Below, one piece after another: positions 47,240-57,886 of a stretch of DNA of 64,000 nt. The stretch is from the NCBI RefSeq assembly GCF_001653235.2, contig NC_035796.1, positions 1,736,001 to 1,800,000 on the forward strand, in the 5' to 3' direction. Origin of the DNA: Pochonia chlamydosporia 170 (taxonomy: Eukaryota > Ascomycota > Sordariomycetes > Hypocreales > Clavicipitaceae). The position numbers were made by a program, and so were the translations under genes. A model generated the notes under the pieces. It searched no databases. It was not told where the DNA came from and was given only the letters and a program-made list of their open reading frames with translations. How positions within the stretch are numbered: position 1 is the first letter of the stretch; each line of letters begins with the position of its first letter.

Positions 47240-48775
47240 ATTCTGGCGCACTACCCTTTTGCCCTGTCGAATCACAGGAGTTGGGGGTTCAATTCCCCGT
47301 CTGAAGATGGGTGTTGTCTGTTCCCACCAAAAAAGAAAGCAGGAGAAGGACCAACACAAATTGCTAGAATTGGAGCAACGTTTGAGAAGCGAGTGACGAG
47401 AAACTTCAACGACTCTTCGAAATGAATGTTAAGAGACCGAAATTAAAGACTCTGGGACTGAAGAGCGAGCATTGCAACACGGAGACAAAAAAACCAATAG
47501 CTTTGCAGAAGCACGGGGTGAGAGGGTGTCCTGTGCTATATCCTAGGTTAAAAGGCACTAGATTCTTCGTTCTTGCTGCTTAATTGCATAGAATCACATG
47601 GATTGGATCCGGCCGTCGAACGATTTAAACGATGCGTCAGACAAGACAACGGGGCGAGCGCTGGGCGCATGTTGACGTGTGCCCTCGTTGGCTCATGACT
47701 TCGGAGCGAACCTTTTTGGTATCGTGGACTCCAAGTTCTCTGGTGCATATGCTCATTTCATCCTGCTGCAGATGCATATGCAATCTATGCAACCAGTTGT
47801 GGACCTTGTTGGTTGGTTGTTGGTTCAGTCTTTGAGACCACAATCATTCCATTACATTGGCAAAGCTCAAGGTCAATGGTTACAGTTACATAAGTACGCT
47901 TGACAAGGCAGAAATTGATTCAAATGAAGCACATACTCGTGTAGTTTCTCGTCGGCTTGTTCCCGGGCGTGGGGCTTTCGAGCTCCGATCCGGTGGCGGC
48001 CGAAAGAGCCGGATAGCCGAATGAGCACTCGCCGAAAGGGACATGGATTCCGCAAACTTAGTACTTGACCCTGGTATTTTCTGGGGTCGTCCCGCTTTCA
48101 TGGCTGGCACTGGCAGGAAACCGGACTTATCACTAATCGCTAGTAGACATGGAAGAAAGGTGCGTAACTCGTTAGTGGAACTGGGGGGTTTCTTCAATCT
48201 TACTCCTTGGTAGAGCGTCTGTCTGGTGCAATACGTTATGCGGACTTTGTCGTTGCCACAACAAAGATAACGACAGAGGCTCAGTTAGTCTCTGTCCTAA
48301 CCTAAGGGGGAAGTGGCCGAGTCACAATGGCTTAAGACACCACGAACATTTATTTCCCCAAAGAACTTCGTTGACGTGCCGCGAACTGGCCCTAGCACAT
48401 ACGGGGTGCATCAAATTAACTGTGGGTAACTAGGCATAGTAGTTTTCAGTCGCCAAAGAGGTCACGCTTAAAAGGATATGTTTGTTGGACAGCACGGTAG
48501 TAGTCAAGGCGGAAGTAGCTTGGTATTTTCGACAGAAGGAGACCAGACAGGAAATTCGACAACTCACAATACACATACACCCAATATCCTAAAACTACAT
48601 ATACCTCCTCATTACGTGATATCAGCTGACTTCTGTGGAAGCCAGGGAGACACCCACTGGAATCAAGCTGTAGCAACAATATTGAGTTTCAGACAGAGCT
48701 TATATTCCAACTAAGCCAGGCAACGGCAACAGCAACCAGGGAGCAAAACTCGTATTAAACCAGTTCCAGCTCGCC
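47240..48775. other. Intergenic region, 1.5 kb
   Basis: No protein gene is supported. At 48208-48340 there are three short stretches resembling the tRNA D-arm/A box (near TTGGTAGAGCG, GGCTCAGTTAG and GTGGCCGAGTC), without matching B boxes or acceptor stems. It may hold tRNA-derived remnants, or they may be chance. Confidence 0.35.
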
Positions 48776-49510
48776 ATGTACGGCACAACACTCCCGTACC
48801 TCGTCACAGACGATGATCGCGAGAAATTTCGCATCGGTGGCAAGGCTTTGACGCCAGAAAAGATTCAAGAAGTCTTTGAATTGGTCCGCGCTGACGACCA
48901 CGACTTTTTCATTGAGGCATTTACTCTCACACAGGCGATAGACCCAACCACGGGGGACTCGCTACTGCATGTAGCCGTCCGGGCAGGGTCCATGGACGGC
49001 GTGGTCAAGCTGATGGAAAGGTTCGACCGCGCAAGGAGACCCAGACCCCCGCGGCCGTTCTATACCTGGGCGTACCATGCCTTCATTGCCCATCAGAACT
49101 ATAATGGCGATACTGTCTTCCATGTTGCTGCGCGTAACGGCAACCTCTTACTCATGAAAATGATATACCGCTACATAGATCCCCACTGGTCAGCAGTCTG
49201 CCCGGAAGATGACTCGGATGCCCCTGAGGAAGATGTGTATCCCATCACTGTCGACGAAGAGTACTCTACGCCTCGTCTGATGCTGCTTCTTACCAAGAAC
49301 CGTGCCGGTCGTGATATTATCGCCGAGGCTCGTCTTGTAGGAAACGATGGGTTGGCTGACTGGTTGGATGCCATTGTAGATAGGCTGGACCCTAAGCGCG
49401 ATAGACGCACCGAGGAGGGTATCGCAGAAATGACGGCTAAAGTGAGGCAATGGTTCTGGTATGACATGATGAGCGAAAGACAACAAAAGCAGTTGAAGTC
49501 AAATGAGTGA
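48776..49510 (+). CDS. Ankyrin-repeat-like protein, 244 residues
   Basis: Single exon from an ATG preceded by a CCAGCTCGCC context. Two ankyrin-type signatures are visible: TTGDSLLHVAVRAGSMDGVVKLM (about 58-80) and NGDTVFHVAARNGNLLLMKMI (about 104-124). A third degenerate helix pair follows (NRAGRDIIAEARLVGNDGLADWL). An acidic loop lies between the repeats (CPEDDSDAPEEDVYP). The protein ends in a charged helix with Trp-Phe-Trp. There is no signal peptide or membrane segment. Ankyrin repeats mediate protein-protein contact; partner and role are unknown. It opens the accessory-looking right part of the window. Confidence 0.75.
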   Translation: MYGTTLPYLVTDDDREKFRIGGKALTPEKIQEVFELVRADDHDFFIEAFTLTQAIDPTTGDSLLHVAVRAGSMDGVVKLMERFDRARRPRPPRPFYTWAYHAFIAHQNYNGDTVFHVAARNGNLLLMKMIYRYIDPHWSAVCPEDDSDAPEEDVYPITVDEEYSTPRLMLLLTKNRAGRDIIAEARLVGNDGLADWLDAIVDRLDPKRDRRTEEGIAEMTAKVRQWFWYDMMSERQQKQLKSNE

Positions 49511-50507
49511 GAAGTAGGTCTAGCTTTATTGTATTCCCATTTTTGCGTCACAGTGTGTCAAAGACAAAGGCTAGCCAGAACTATCATCCCCTCAAGTCAT
49601 GTAATGTTGATCGCCGCATCATGTGCACCGTGACGCTGCTTAGGGACATCTTTAGACTACACCGTTCTTTGAAGTTTCTGATTATCCTCCTGAATCTATG
49701 AGGACAAGCCTTTGCTACCGTAATTCGTCATCTGCTCTCTGTTCTTCTGCGATCCATGCCACCCGCATAAGATATTCCGCTCATTACTCTACACTATAAG
49801 CCATTCTCTTCAGTCGCTATCTAAAGCGCTACTTAACCCTGCGTTGCGTACCTGGAGAGGAACTCAATCTTGTTACCCTCTGCAACTTGTCCGCAGTTAA
49901 TCGTCATACTATACCTAGTATTTCTAGCTCTCTTAAGAGCTGTTGCTTAAAGTTGAAGGTTTCTTTTAGAGTAGAATGATTTTATCAAGAGAACAGCGGA
50001 ATCAATGCTCCACCATGTAGGAGTGTTCCGGTTAATGACACATGTGCTGCAGTTGTTGCTGCACTTGACGGGCTGGTACACAGCTCACTTGACATTGGTT
50101 CAACGGGCAAGGAGGCAAATCAGGCAATTACATCGTTTGGTTTGAAGAAAGTGGATGAATATGGAGAGAGTGACAATGCGGACTTTCCAGACTTTGATAA
50201 TGATGCGCAGCCCGTGGTTGGGATACCATGTGGTTCACCAGCTCAAGAGGTCATATCGAAAGTTTGCCACCAGGGGATGAATTAGCAATAGAATTATTCC
50301 TCGCTCATATTTTAGGATCATTTTTTCTCATTTAAAAGTTGGTATCTAGTAGATACCGCATGGCCGAGGCAACTTGATATGAGAATATCTTCTTGCTGTG
50401 GGGTAACCTTCTGAGGGCGTTATGATCAAAATATAACAACAACAATGCTGGCGGCAAGTAAATATAGTACATCATTTCCACTTCGCGCTACACCAGGTTA
50501 AACAAAA
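49511..50507. other. AT-rich intergenic region with an orphan open frame
   Basis: This is AT-rich and probably decayed DNA. A stop-free plus-strand frame without ATG runs from about 50031 to a TAG at 50285 (about 84 codons). It has coding-like composition (AAVVAALDGLVHSSLDIGST, then an acidic stretch), like a last exon whose upstream part is lost. No family recognised. Confidence 0.35.
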
Positions 50508-52353
50508 CTAGTTGCGATGAAACAACTTCGAGAAAATTCCAAACCGCCTACCTCCAACACCACCTTTACCTGCCCTCATGTTGGCCTTCTTCCCGTTGTT
50601 ACCCATTCTGTTTCGGTTCTTCTGCCAAGCCATCTCCTTTACTCTGTACGCAGTATCGATATCATCAAACCACCGCCTCAACTCAATACCAGCATCCAGC
50701 TCCCTTGCTCGGCAAGTATGTTTCGCGTTTTCCAGGTATTCATTCATTCCGTGTGTCTTGTTGTGGATAACGACTGACATGTTTGTCTCTCCACCGTCTT
50801 CGTAGGCACTCTCGACAGCCTGACTGAACCCAGGGTTAATGACGTCGGTAATGACGCCGGCGTAGAGATTGGAGACGGCGTTAATCTGAGCACATAGCCT
50901 GCGCATGACACGTAGCTGGTCAAGAAAGGTCTTGTGCTGCAGCATGTTCATCGCCGGGTGCTCGTCGTCACTCTCTGCATGCAGGAGGTCATGTTGCAAG
51001 TCTTGAACATTGTCTTTGGTGTCCTGGTGCTCTTGGACGAGCTGCTTGATAGTTGCATTGAGATGGGCGAATTGGGCCACAAGGTTGAGGATGTCATTGC
51101 AGAGTCCCTGAAGGAGACAGCAAACTGTAATGATGACGTTGGCCATGCTTTTCTGAAAAGATATCTTTTAGTAAAACTTTGTCATATCCTGGGAGAATCG
51201 TCCGTCGCACGTCCGTCGTACGTACCAATTTCTCCTCCTCAGTTTGCTTTCCTTCGATCACGCCTTGAGCCTTGGCCATTTGCAATTCCAACTCCTGAGA
51301 GAGCTGCTGCTTGCGCTCTAAGTCTTGTTCGAGAGTAGAAAGCTTTTGTCTCGAGGAACTAACCAAGACTGCGGACCCTGCCACCGCCAAAACGGCACCT
51401 AGCACGCCAGTGGTGGCAGCTCCTAGTGTGACACCAGTGATGGCATCTATGACACAACTCAGTCAAAGTGGTCTCTGCTAGACAGTTCACACAAAGCACC
51501 GTCACTTACGGGCACTGTACTCCTCAAGTTTAGCTTCTCGAGCCTCATAAACCTCGAGGACCTCCTGGTAACGCTGTATAGCACCCTTGACTTGACTTGC
51601 TTTCTGTATCATAGAAATTTCCTGATACTTGAGGTCACTGTTGAGGGCCGTCATCTCTTTGTCTACTTTGTCGATTTCAGTTCCGGTGGCCCCTACCAAA
51701 GTCAGCATGTGAAGATGAGCCGTTCCTAGAGTTGGTGTCCGTACTCTGAGTCTCAATGACAGCACATTCCACGTTCTGCAGCGTCCGCCACCAGTCTTTA
51801 AAAATCTGGGCAGTGTGCTTCCCGTTCCTGTCGCATTCATCAATTGTCTTATTGATTTGTTCCAGAGCACGATCAGTTGGTCTTTTTCCGTGCTTCTTCC
51901 CCAGCGCTTCTTCAAGTCGGTCAAACTGTCCGTTGATTGATGAGTCAGGACCCGAACTGTCAATTCTTTGGATACTTGAAAGGAACTTACGTAGCCATTC
52001 TTTCGAATCATGGATTTTGTCCCGTTGCCGATGTCAAGAAGGTCGCTATATGCATCCATGAATGCATTTTGGCCTTCATCGGCGACACGGACCAGATTGT
52101 TTGCGAGATCTGCACTTCTATTCAATGCATTAGAGCAAGCATAGTTGAAACATAGTCGAGATAGGGGATTCTCATGATACCTGACTGCCTTTGAAGTCAA
52201 TCTGATGCGAGCAACGTCCCTGGTAGAAGCAATGGCCATGCACCAGCCAAGTCTCTGGATAAGGCGAGGAGCCTCCTCAAGCCAGGGAGCAAGACTGGTA
52301 TTCTGTGCTGGGACGACAGCCACAGAGTCGCTAAATTCAACGGCCGAACCCAT
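50508..52353 (-). CDS. Uncharacterised helical protein with central hydrophobic segment, 509 residues
   Basis: Six exons: 52353-52181, 52117-51991, 51925-51745, 51692-51510, 51446-51226 and 51152-50508. Introns are 63, 65, 52, 63 and 73 bp, each with GT...AG, and the phase closes at every junction. The product is almost entirely predicted helix and coiled coil. The N-terminal half has helical arms with a Trp/Cys-containing middle (AQIFKDWWRTLQNVECAVIE). A Gly/Ala/Val-rich hydrophobic stretch (about 222-252, AITGVTLGAATTGVLGAVLA) follows, then heptad-rich coiled coil (SRQKLSTLEQDLERKQQLSQ) and a long helical C-terminal region with a basic Gly-rich tail. This helix-hydrophobic hairpin-helix layout resembles alpha-helical membrane-inserting proteins in general, but I recognise no named family. 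Function is unknown. Confidence 0.72.
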
Positions 52354-52358
52354 GGCAT

Positions 52359-53136
52359 ATGCCTTTGAGGAGAAAAAGTGTCGAGAGAGAGATACATGAA
52401 AAGGAAGCCGAGGTTTCCAAAGTATCGTCCAACATTACTCAGACCAACAAAGACCTGGCGAGAACGCACGCTGCTTGCCAAAGCGCTGAAAGTGCCCATG
52501 GAACTGCCGTTACGGTAAGTGAAAACATGGTATCTGCCTTACATGATCCCTATTTGCTAACTCTGAATGACTTTCGACGTCGGTGGTGAGTTTCATAGGT
52601 GCTGCTGGTCTCGGCGTCTTTTCCATATTCTGTCCCCCGGTTGCATTCGCGGCAGTTGGTGCTGCTGCGTTTGGCACTGGAACTGCTATTCAAGGCTCGT
52701 AGGTTGAGTCTCTTCCAAAAGTCATCCCGTTTTTATCGTCCCTATACCAGCCCAACAAGCGCAATCCCGATAGAAACTTAAAAGACAGCATTGCGGAACT
52801 CCAGACGGCGCAGAGAACTCTATCAGACAAACTTTCGAACCTCACGACGGAAATTGAGTCCCTACAGACTCCGAGGAAAATGCGAATTTGGCTCAGGCCA
52901 GGCAGTCACGACTGGGTGAGCCATGTATTGATGAGCCCCCTCAAAAAAGGTTGCGCGGCCACCGTGCGATGCAACATCCTATGACTAACATTTGCAATCT
53001 AATTTTTCGAAATACTAATTTGGACCAACAATACACAGGCTACCGGGGGAGAAGGGGGGGCGGGGAGGAATATGGCAATTTAAATGCCAGCCCCTTTCCC
53101 TTTGTACCCTTGCGTTTTGCTACTATCCTCTTCTAA
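52359..53136 (+). pseudogene. Decayed coiled-coil / hydrophobic / coiled-coil gene
   Basis: Starting 6 bp from the start of the 509-residue gene on the opposite strand, an ATG opens a charged coiled coil (REIHEKEAEVSKVSSNITQT) that meets a GTAAGT-like site at 52515. Downstream (about 52598-52690), in another phase, lies a Gly/Ala-rich hydrophobic block (AAGLGVFSIFCPPVAFAAVG). A second coiled coil follows (SIAELQTAQRTLSDKLSNL, about 52791-52865), with another apparent frame change near 52870. Weak donor choices can join some pieces, but the last shift has no intron solution that I can find. The order of parts mirrors the neighbouring gene, suggesting a related, truncated and frame-broken copy. 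Confidence 0.45.
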
Positions 53137-53328
53137 GTATTATTAGTTACTGCCCGTTTGTCTTGTGTGACTCTATCCTCATTAAAGCAATAATTCTAAC
53201 GAACTAATCTTACGACAGTTGCAGACTGCGCGAAATTCCACAGCTGGAAAGCTAACAAACACCTTAAGAGAAATAAATAGAGGGGCTTAAACAAACATGA
53301 TAATAAAGTTAAGGAGAAGCAAGATTAG
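53137..53328. other. AT-rich spacer before the TIR element
   Basis: AT-rich non-coding DNA with no recognised content. It is probably decayed sequence next to the transposable element. Confidence 0.4.
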
Positions 53329-53994
53329 TGTAACGGGTTAAGCCTGATAGTGGCTTGGCCCGCACTCTCGCCTTCGTCTCTGATCTTATCACTAGTAACT
53401 CCCAGAAACAAGCTAGATTAGCAGAAGCAAGCTTGCAGGCTAATAAGAGCTTGTAGAGCTTCTTTATTTATTCTTGCTCTTCTTTCCTCTCCTTCTTAGT
53501 TTTGGATACTTATTTTAGTCGCCTAGCTAGTTTTTAACATACTCACGTAGACCATTACAATAAGTGAGGAAAGATTCGACTTACAGGTAGAGGAGGAGTT
53601 GTACAACTTCCGTCTGCTTTAAACTAAAAGTTGTATAATAAAGACTACTATTAAACATATTGAGGAAGAAATCTAGCAATAATAAAAGTGGCACTAAAAC
53701 CATCCATCTACTCTCTGACACAGACAGCATACTGCATCTAAAGCTAGATACAATCTAACCTCACGGCAGTGTTCATTCGGTGGAACTCATCTAAGCTAAT
53801 ACCTCCCGCATTGGTCATACTATAACAACCGTGTCCATTAACAACTATGTGCTATTTCTTGCTGTTTTTGGATACTCTAGGCTAAGTAGGAGCTAGCTGT
53901 AACGAGCACGATGCACAGAATAGATAAAGAGCTAAGTAAGAGCAATACAGGCGTTGTATGCAAACAGAGCCACCATCGGGTTCAGCCCGTTACA
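53329..53994 (-). mobile_element. Non-autonomous TIR element (TGTAACGGG...CCCGTTACA), copy 1
   Basis: A 666 bp element has 26 bp terminal inverted repeats (53329-53354 and 53969-53994), identical at 21 of 26 positions. All five differences are transitions, as expected from RIP. It carries no coding capacity. Its left 0.2 kb matches, in reverse orientation, the sequence at about 60800-60994. No clear target-site duplication is visible. Because the ends are also TG...CA, a solo LTR was considered, but the long inverted termini favour a MITE-like DNA element. Confidence 0.6.
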
Positions 53995-54835
53995 AACCCA
54001 ACTCGATCTAATATTAGCTAGCCCACATAACAACTGAAAGCCCTTGTTGACAAGGGGACTGAGGGTACAGCCAATGGACCAGAGACACTTGAGCCACGCA
54101 GCAACCATAGCCCCCGCCTGCCACCCCTCTGTTCAACCACGTCACGCCGCATAAGCGAGCCGTGCATGATTGGTGAAGAGTCTTTGGTGCCACTTTCCAG
54201 AGACAGCCTGAGAACGATATCAGGCGGCAGTTGCTCACTCAACTGCATGTAAGCGCCTGAGAACTAACATACTACACAATGTTTGCGTCTGCCTAATGTC
54301 GCGCAATGACTTGTCGAGCGCGTGGTAAGTCACGTCACAGTTCCCAGAGCTGCTTGCGTCCACCTCGCCCCCCATCTCACGACACCACGTAACACGCTGT
54401 TTTCGCCTCTTATAACTTTTGAACGACAAGTGGGAATATTTTAGATTTTGTCCAATAAGACAGCAAGCCTCCGTGGGAACCGAAGCTTGGTTTATTGATC
54501 TACACGTTGGGAGTAAGTGTGACTTGCAAGCTCGGCTCGGTCCGTGCCTAGTCTGAAACCAATTTATACCCCGCAAAAAATCAGAATCCCGAATAATTAA
54601 CATTGAAGTGGGAAGTGGTAACGAGTATGTGCTTGCTTAGGAGCAGTGGCAACCTTCCAATCTTGCGAGTCACCGGTCCTGCTTGTGTGTCGGTGCATTC
54701 TGTTGTTCTAATGCTGTATTGGCGACAATTCTTCTAACGGGATACTTAGGTCAAGTTGAGACTTGATTTTGGCCTCCGCCAAATCTCTTCGACTCTGGCC
54801 CATTTCACGAGGTACGACTGGTCCACCCCAACAGC
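53995..54835. other. Intergenic region
   Basis: This runs from the right end of the TIR element to the small membrane-protein gene. Minus-strand frames (54014-54248, 54235-54603) show no motifs. Nothing recognised. Confidence 0.45.
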
Positions 54836-55357
54836 ATGGTCCAACAAAATACCGTTATCGCCATCATCATCGTTCTCTACGTAGCGCTTGGCGTCTTGTT
54901 TGGCATCTGCCTGTATCGGCTACGATGTATAGTCGGACCCAGTAGCGATGTCGAGAAGCGAAGCAGCAGCCGGTCCTCGAGTTCCAGCGGGGGGTTCAAC
55001 ACCACCCTAGGAGGAGTTGACGGCGAAGGACACATCAGTCCTGGCAGGCGTTTCCATTCAGAGTTCAACAATCCTCCGCCGTTGGGCCAGGAACGCGGGT
55101 CAATCAGAGGTGGCCGACGTATAGGAAACCGATGGAGAGTCAGCAACGCGGTTAATTCTAGCGCTCGCGATACTGGTTCTAATCCAGCTAACAACCAGGA
55201 TGGAGGATATAACGTTGCAGACGGGCTGGGTGGTACTGCAAGGGGCTTCAATGGAATTAGCGGTGAGGGCAATGTGCGGTCATCAAGGGGATTTGGCGGG
55301 AGAGACCGAGGATCAGGTTCGAGCTCGCCCGGGGGGTTCAATGCTGGTAAAAACTAA
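54836..55357 (+). CDS. Small single-span membrane protein with Ser/Gly-rich tail, 173 residues
   Basis: Single exon. Residues 7-27 form one strong transmembrane segment (VIAIIIVLYVALGVLFGICL) very near the N-terminus, followed by Arg-Leu-Arg, which predicts an outside-N, cytoplasmic-C topology. The remaining 145 residues are Ser-, Gly-, Arg- and Asn-rich with recurring GGF/GFG/GFN units (about 53, 139, 154 and 168), so they are probably disordered. No domain is recognised and no function can be assigned. It lies between two TIR element copies and converges with the Hsp70-like gene (220 bp between stop codons). Confidence 0.6.
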   Translation: MVQQNTVIAIIIVLYVALGVLFGICLYRLRCIVGPSSDVEKRSSSRSSSSSGGFNTTLGGVDGEGHISPGRRFHSEFNNPPPLGQERGSIRGGRRIGNRWRVSNAVNSSARDTGSNPANNQDGGYNVADGLGGTARGFNGISGEGNVRSSRGFGGRDRGSGSSSPGGFNAGKN

Positions 55358-55577
55358 GGCGCCTTCTCCATAAGAGAAAGTAACCAAATCTTCGGCCGGT
55401 ACGCGCTACGTATGCCTGTCTGTGCACAATATATGTCTGAAGCTGACCGCTTTTGTCTCTCGCCACGACAACCGACCTGGCACGAGGCATCGAAGAAACA
55501 TGAAACATCACGTTCTAAGTAACCCACGCGCCAACTCGTTCCATCCACCGCACTAAGTGGCAACGTCCTTCCTCCTC

Positions 55578-57886
55578 TTAGCGAAATTGAACATGGTTCG
55601 CTGGAAACCGCTTTGGAACTGTAAGGCCTTTACTGTAAACCCCATGGAACGACAAGCTTGCCGCGCGCAAAGTCATCTCAATAGCAAATTCCGCATTATA
55701 AAATTCCTCCCCCTTTATCAATATAGTCGGAATGCTAAGGCCACGAAAGTCCAGCTTGAACTTGGCAATCTCCCAAACAGCTATAGGACAATACTGTAAG
55801 CTAGGAATTGACACATCACTGTATTGACTGACGTACTTGGATCGTCTTTGTACTCGGGCGGAGTCAATTTTTCGCACGTATATATGCGGACTGTCGGATT
55901 GCACACCTCGTGCGCCGGAACGTTAGATCTCACCTTCGCCACTTTGAAAAATTCAAATGATACCGGCCGCCCGTCGGGGATGCTGTCGCCCTTTCTTTCT
56001 GTTAGCAAGGACCTAAGTGGTTAAAGCAAACGCAACTTCCACGACTGCAAGCGCTTGAGGGCGCATCGTGTACCTTTTTTGCGAACCATTGGATCTTCTC
56101 AATCTTGGCCCCGTCGTCCCGATCTAGCCTGCTTCCAAAATTAGTCAGAGTCACATAGAGGAGGATGGGAGCAGACGCTCTTTCTACTGTTCTCGTCCTT
56201 GCCTTCTTGAAAGTCGTAGTAGGCAGTCGTACCGTAGTGCCTACCAGCGATCCGAGACACCACTTTAGTGCCAGCGGGAGATGCGTTGAAGCCACCATCG
56301 TCTTCAATTTTGTGGGTTCTGCCAAGTCCGGCCAGTCCAGCCATTAATGCACCACGTGCAATGGCCGTGTCGCTGTCGCTGGTCAATAAGGGGTTTTCAA
56401 AAACTGAAGTCAATATTGCCATAAAACCTGCCTGTTCTCAATTTCGCGGATCCGTATTTTATTTTGGACGACGGACTCGATTTCTGTAAGTCTCTTCTGA
56501 AGATATCGATTCTTCCCGAACCCACCAGCGAGTAAGACCTCCTTTACTCGCCCGTCGGTGTTGGCAATTTGGTCGCGAACAAGACCCTGAATCTTGGTAA
56601 TGACTACGTCGAACACCTTCTCCCGCAGCTCCTTGGTTGTCAAAGTTAGAAAATTCTTTTCGACTCCGTGAGGCTTACTTGGCTTCAGGCCCCCGATCCT
56701 AATGATGTGAGGGTCTTCGTTGTCGCCAGTGAAGCCAGGTTTAATTCTTTCTTCAAAAGCCTTGGAGGCGTCGATCATATACATTTTATGCCAACCGTCG
56801 TAGTCTTTGAACTTGTCTCTAAGATATTCCTCAAAAATCCTGTTCAAAAAACTGCTTCCACAGAGTCCCCCTGATCCCGTCGCCGCCCCGGCGAGCTGGC
56901 AGTGGAATGGGTTCATTGACAAGGACGTAATGGTGTACGAAGCGAGGTCGACAGTACTGTGCGCATCACAGTCAGCCGTGTTCTAGTTTATTTTCTAGTT
57001 AAATACCTCAGCGCTTTCCTTAGATAAACTTACCCTCCACCGGCATCGCAAATAACGTAAGTGTCCTTGACCTTCGCTGAGAGCATCGTCTGGATAGCGT
57101 ATATGCAAGCAGCTTCAGGTTCCGAGATGATCTGAAGTTGGGTACCTTCTCCCATGCCAGACCTCTCGGCGCACCGCCGTGTCTTCTCCTGCTCGGCATG
57201 ATCCCAAAGAGCTGGAACTGTAATAATGTAGTCCCTGGGACACCGTGCCACGTCTTCGTCAAAATTCTTAATGAAGAAGTGGTCGACGGCTCCCTTGATA
57301 CCTTGGAGATAATTGACAACCAAGCCCTCGCACACTTCACCTTTGACTGGAGGTTGGGCAGTTTGACTCTTATACTTACTCATAAACTCTGACTCGCGGG
57401 AACGACGCTCTTCGAAATCGTTGCAAAGACCCAGTTTGAACCACTCGTGGACCTTTTCGCCGTAGTCAATGTACTTCTGGACCCGAAGTCCCCAGTGATA
57501 TGCCCCAGTGGTACCACGGTTGTCGTATCGCAGAATTCTAAAGAGGGAACGGCGAAGTGGTTATTACGACGAATCGGTCTCCAGCAAGCTAGCAGCCATG
57601 TACCTACGTCGGGACCTTATCTTGTGTCACTCCTCCATCTCCCCAACTGGTCAACAGCTTTTGCACAGACGGCTAAAATAGTTGAGGGGTTATGTAAGTC
57701 TCTGGTGCATGTAGAGATACGGGAGTCAGGGCAGTCGGGAAATGTGACAGCGTACATTGTGAGTATTGGCATACGCAACGGCAGAGAAGGTGGTTCCTAA
57801 GATCCCAGTCTGTCAGCAGTGCTTGATATGGAACCATGAACTCAGCATTGATAAATACCAAAATCAACAGCCACCACGATCCGCAT
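55578..57886 (-). CDS. HSPA12-type Hsp70-like ATPase-domain protein
   Basis: Nine exons: 57886-57859, 57796-57756, 57672-57608, 57537-57034, 56956-56448, 56403-56233, 56186-56074, 55990-55837 and 55780-55578; 595 residues with consistent phase. Splicing gives the phosphate-1 motif VAVDFGTTFSAVAYANTHN at the very start, PRDYIITVPALWDHAEQEK and IISEPEAAC in the middle, the phosphate-2 motif YVICDAGGGTVDLASY, and the adenosine motif EVLLAGGFGKNRYL. These are hallmarks of the actin/Hsp70 ATPase fold. The classical peptide-binding domain is absent, as in HSPA12-like proteins, which are expanded in filamentous fungi and of unknown role. The only weak junction is 56404-56447 (44 bp), which needs a GC donor (GCGAAA). 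If that is wrong, the gene has a frameshift there. Confidence 0.8.

Noticed and set aside
47275..47300. T-arm-like sequence GGGGGTTCAATTCCCC upstream of GH72 copy 2
   Set aside because: No acceptor-stem partner, D arm or anticodon arm can be placed 5' of it; it is not a tRNA gene.
53329..53994. Solo LTR of a retrotransposon (TG...CA ends)
   Set aside because: The ends form a 26 bp inverted repeat and no 5 bp target duplication is seen; a MITE-like TIR element fits better.
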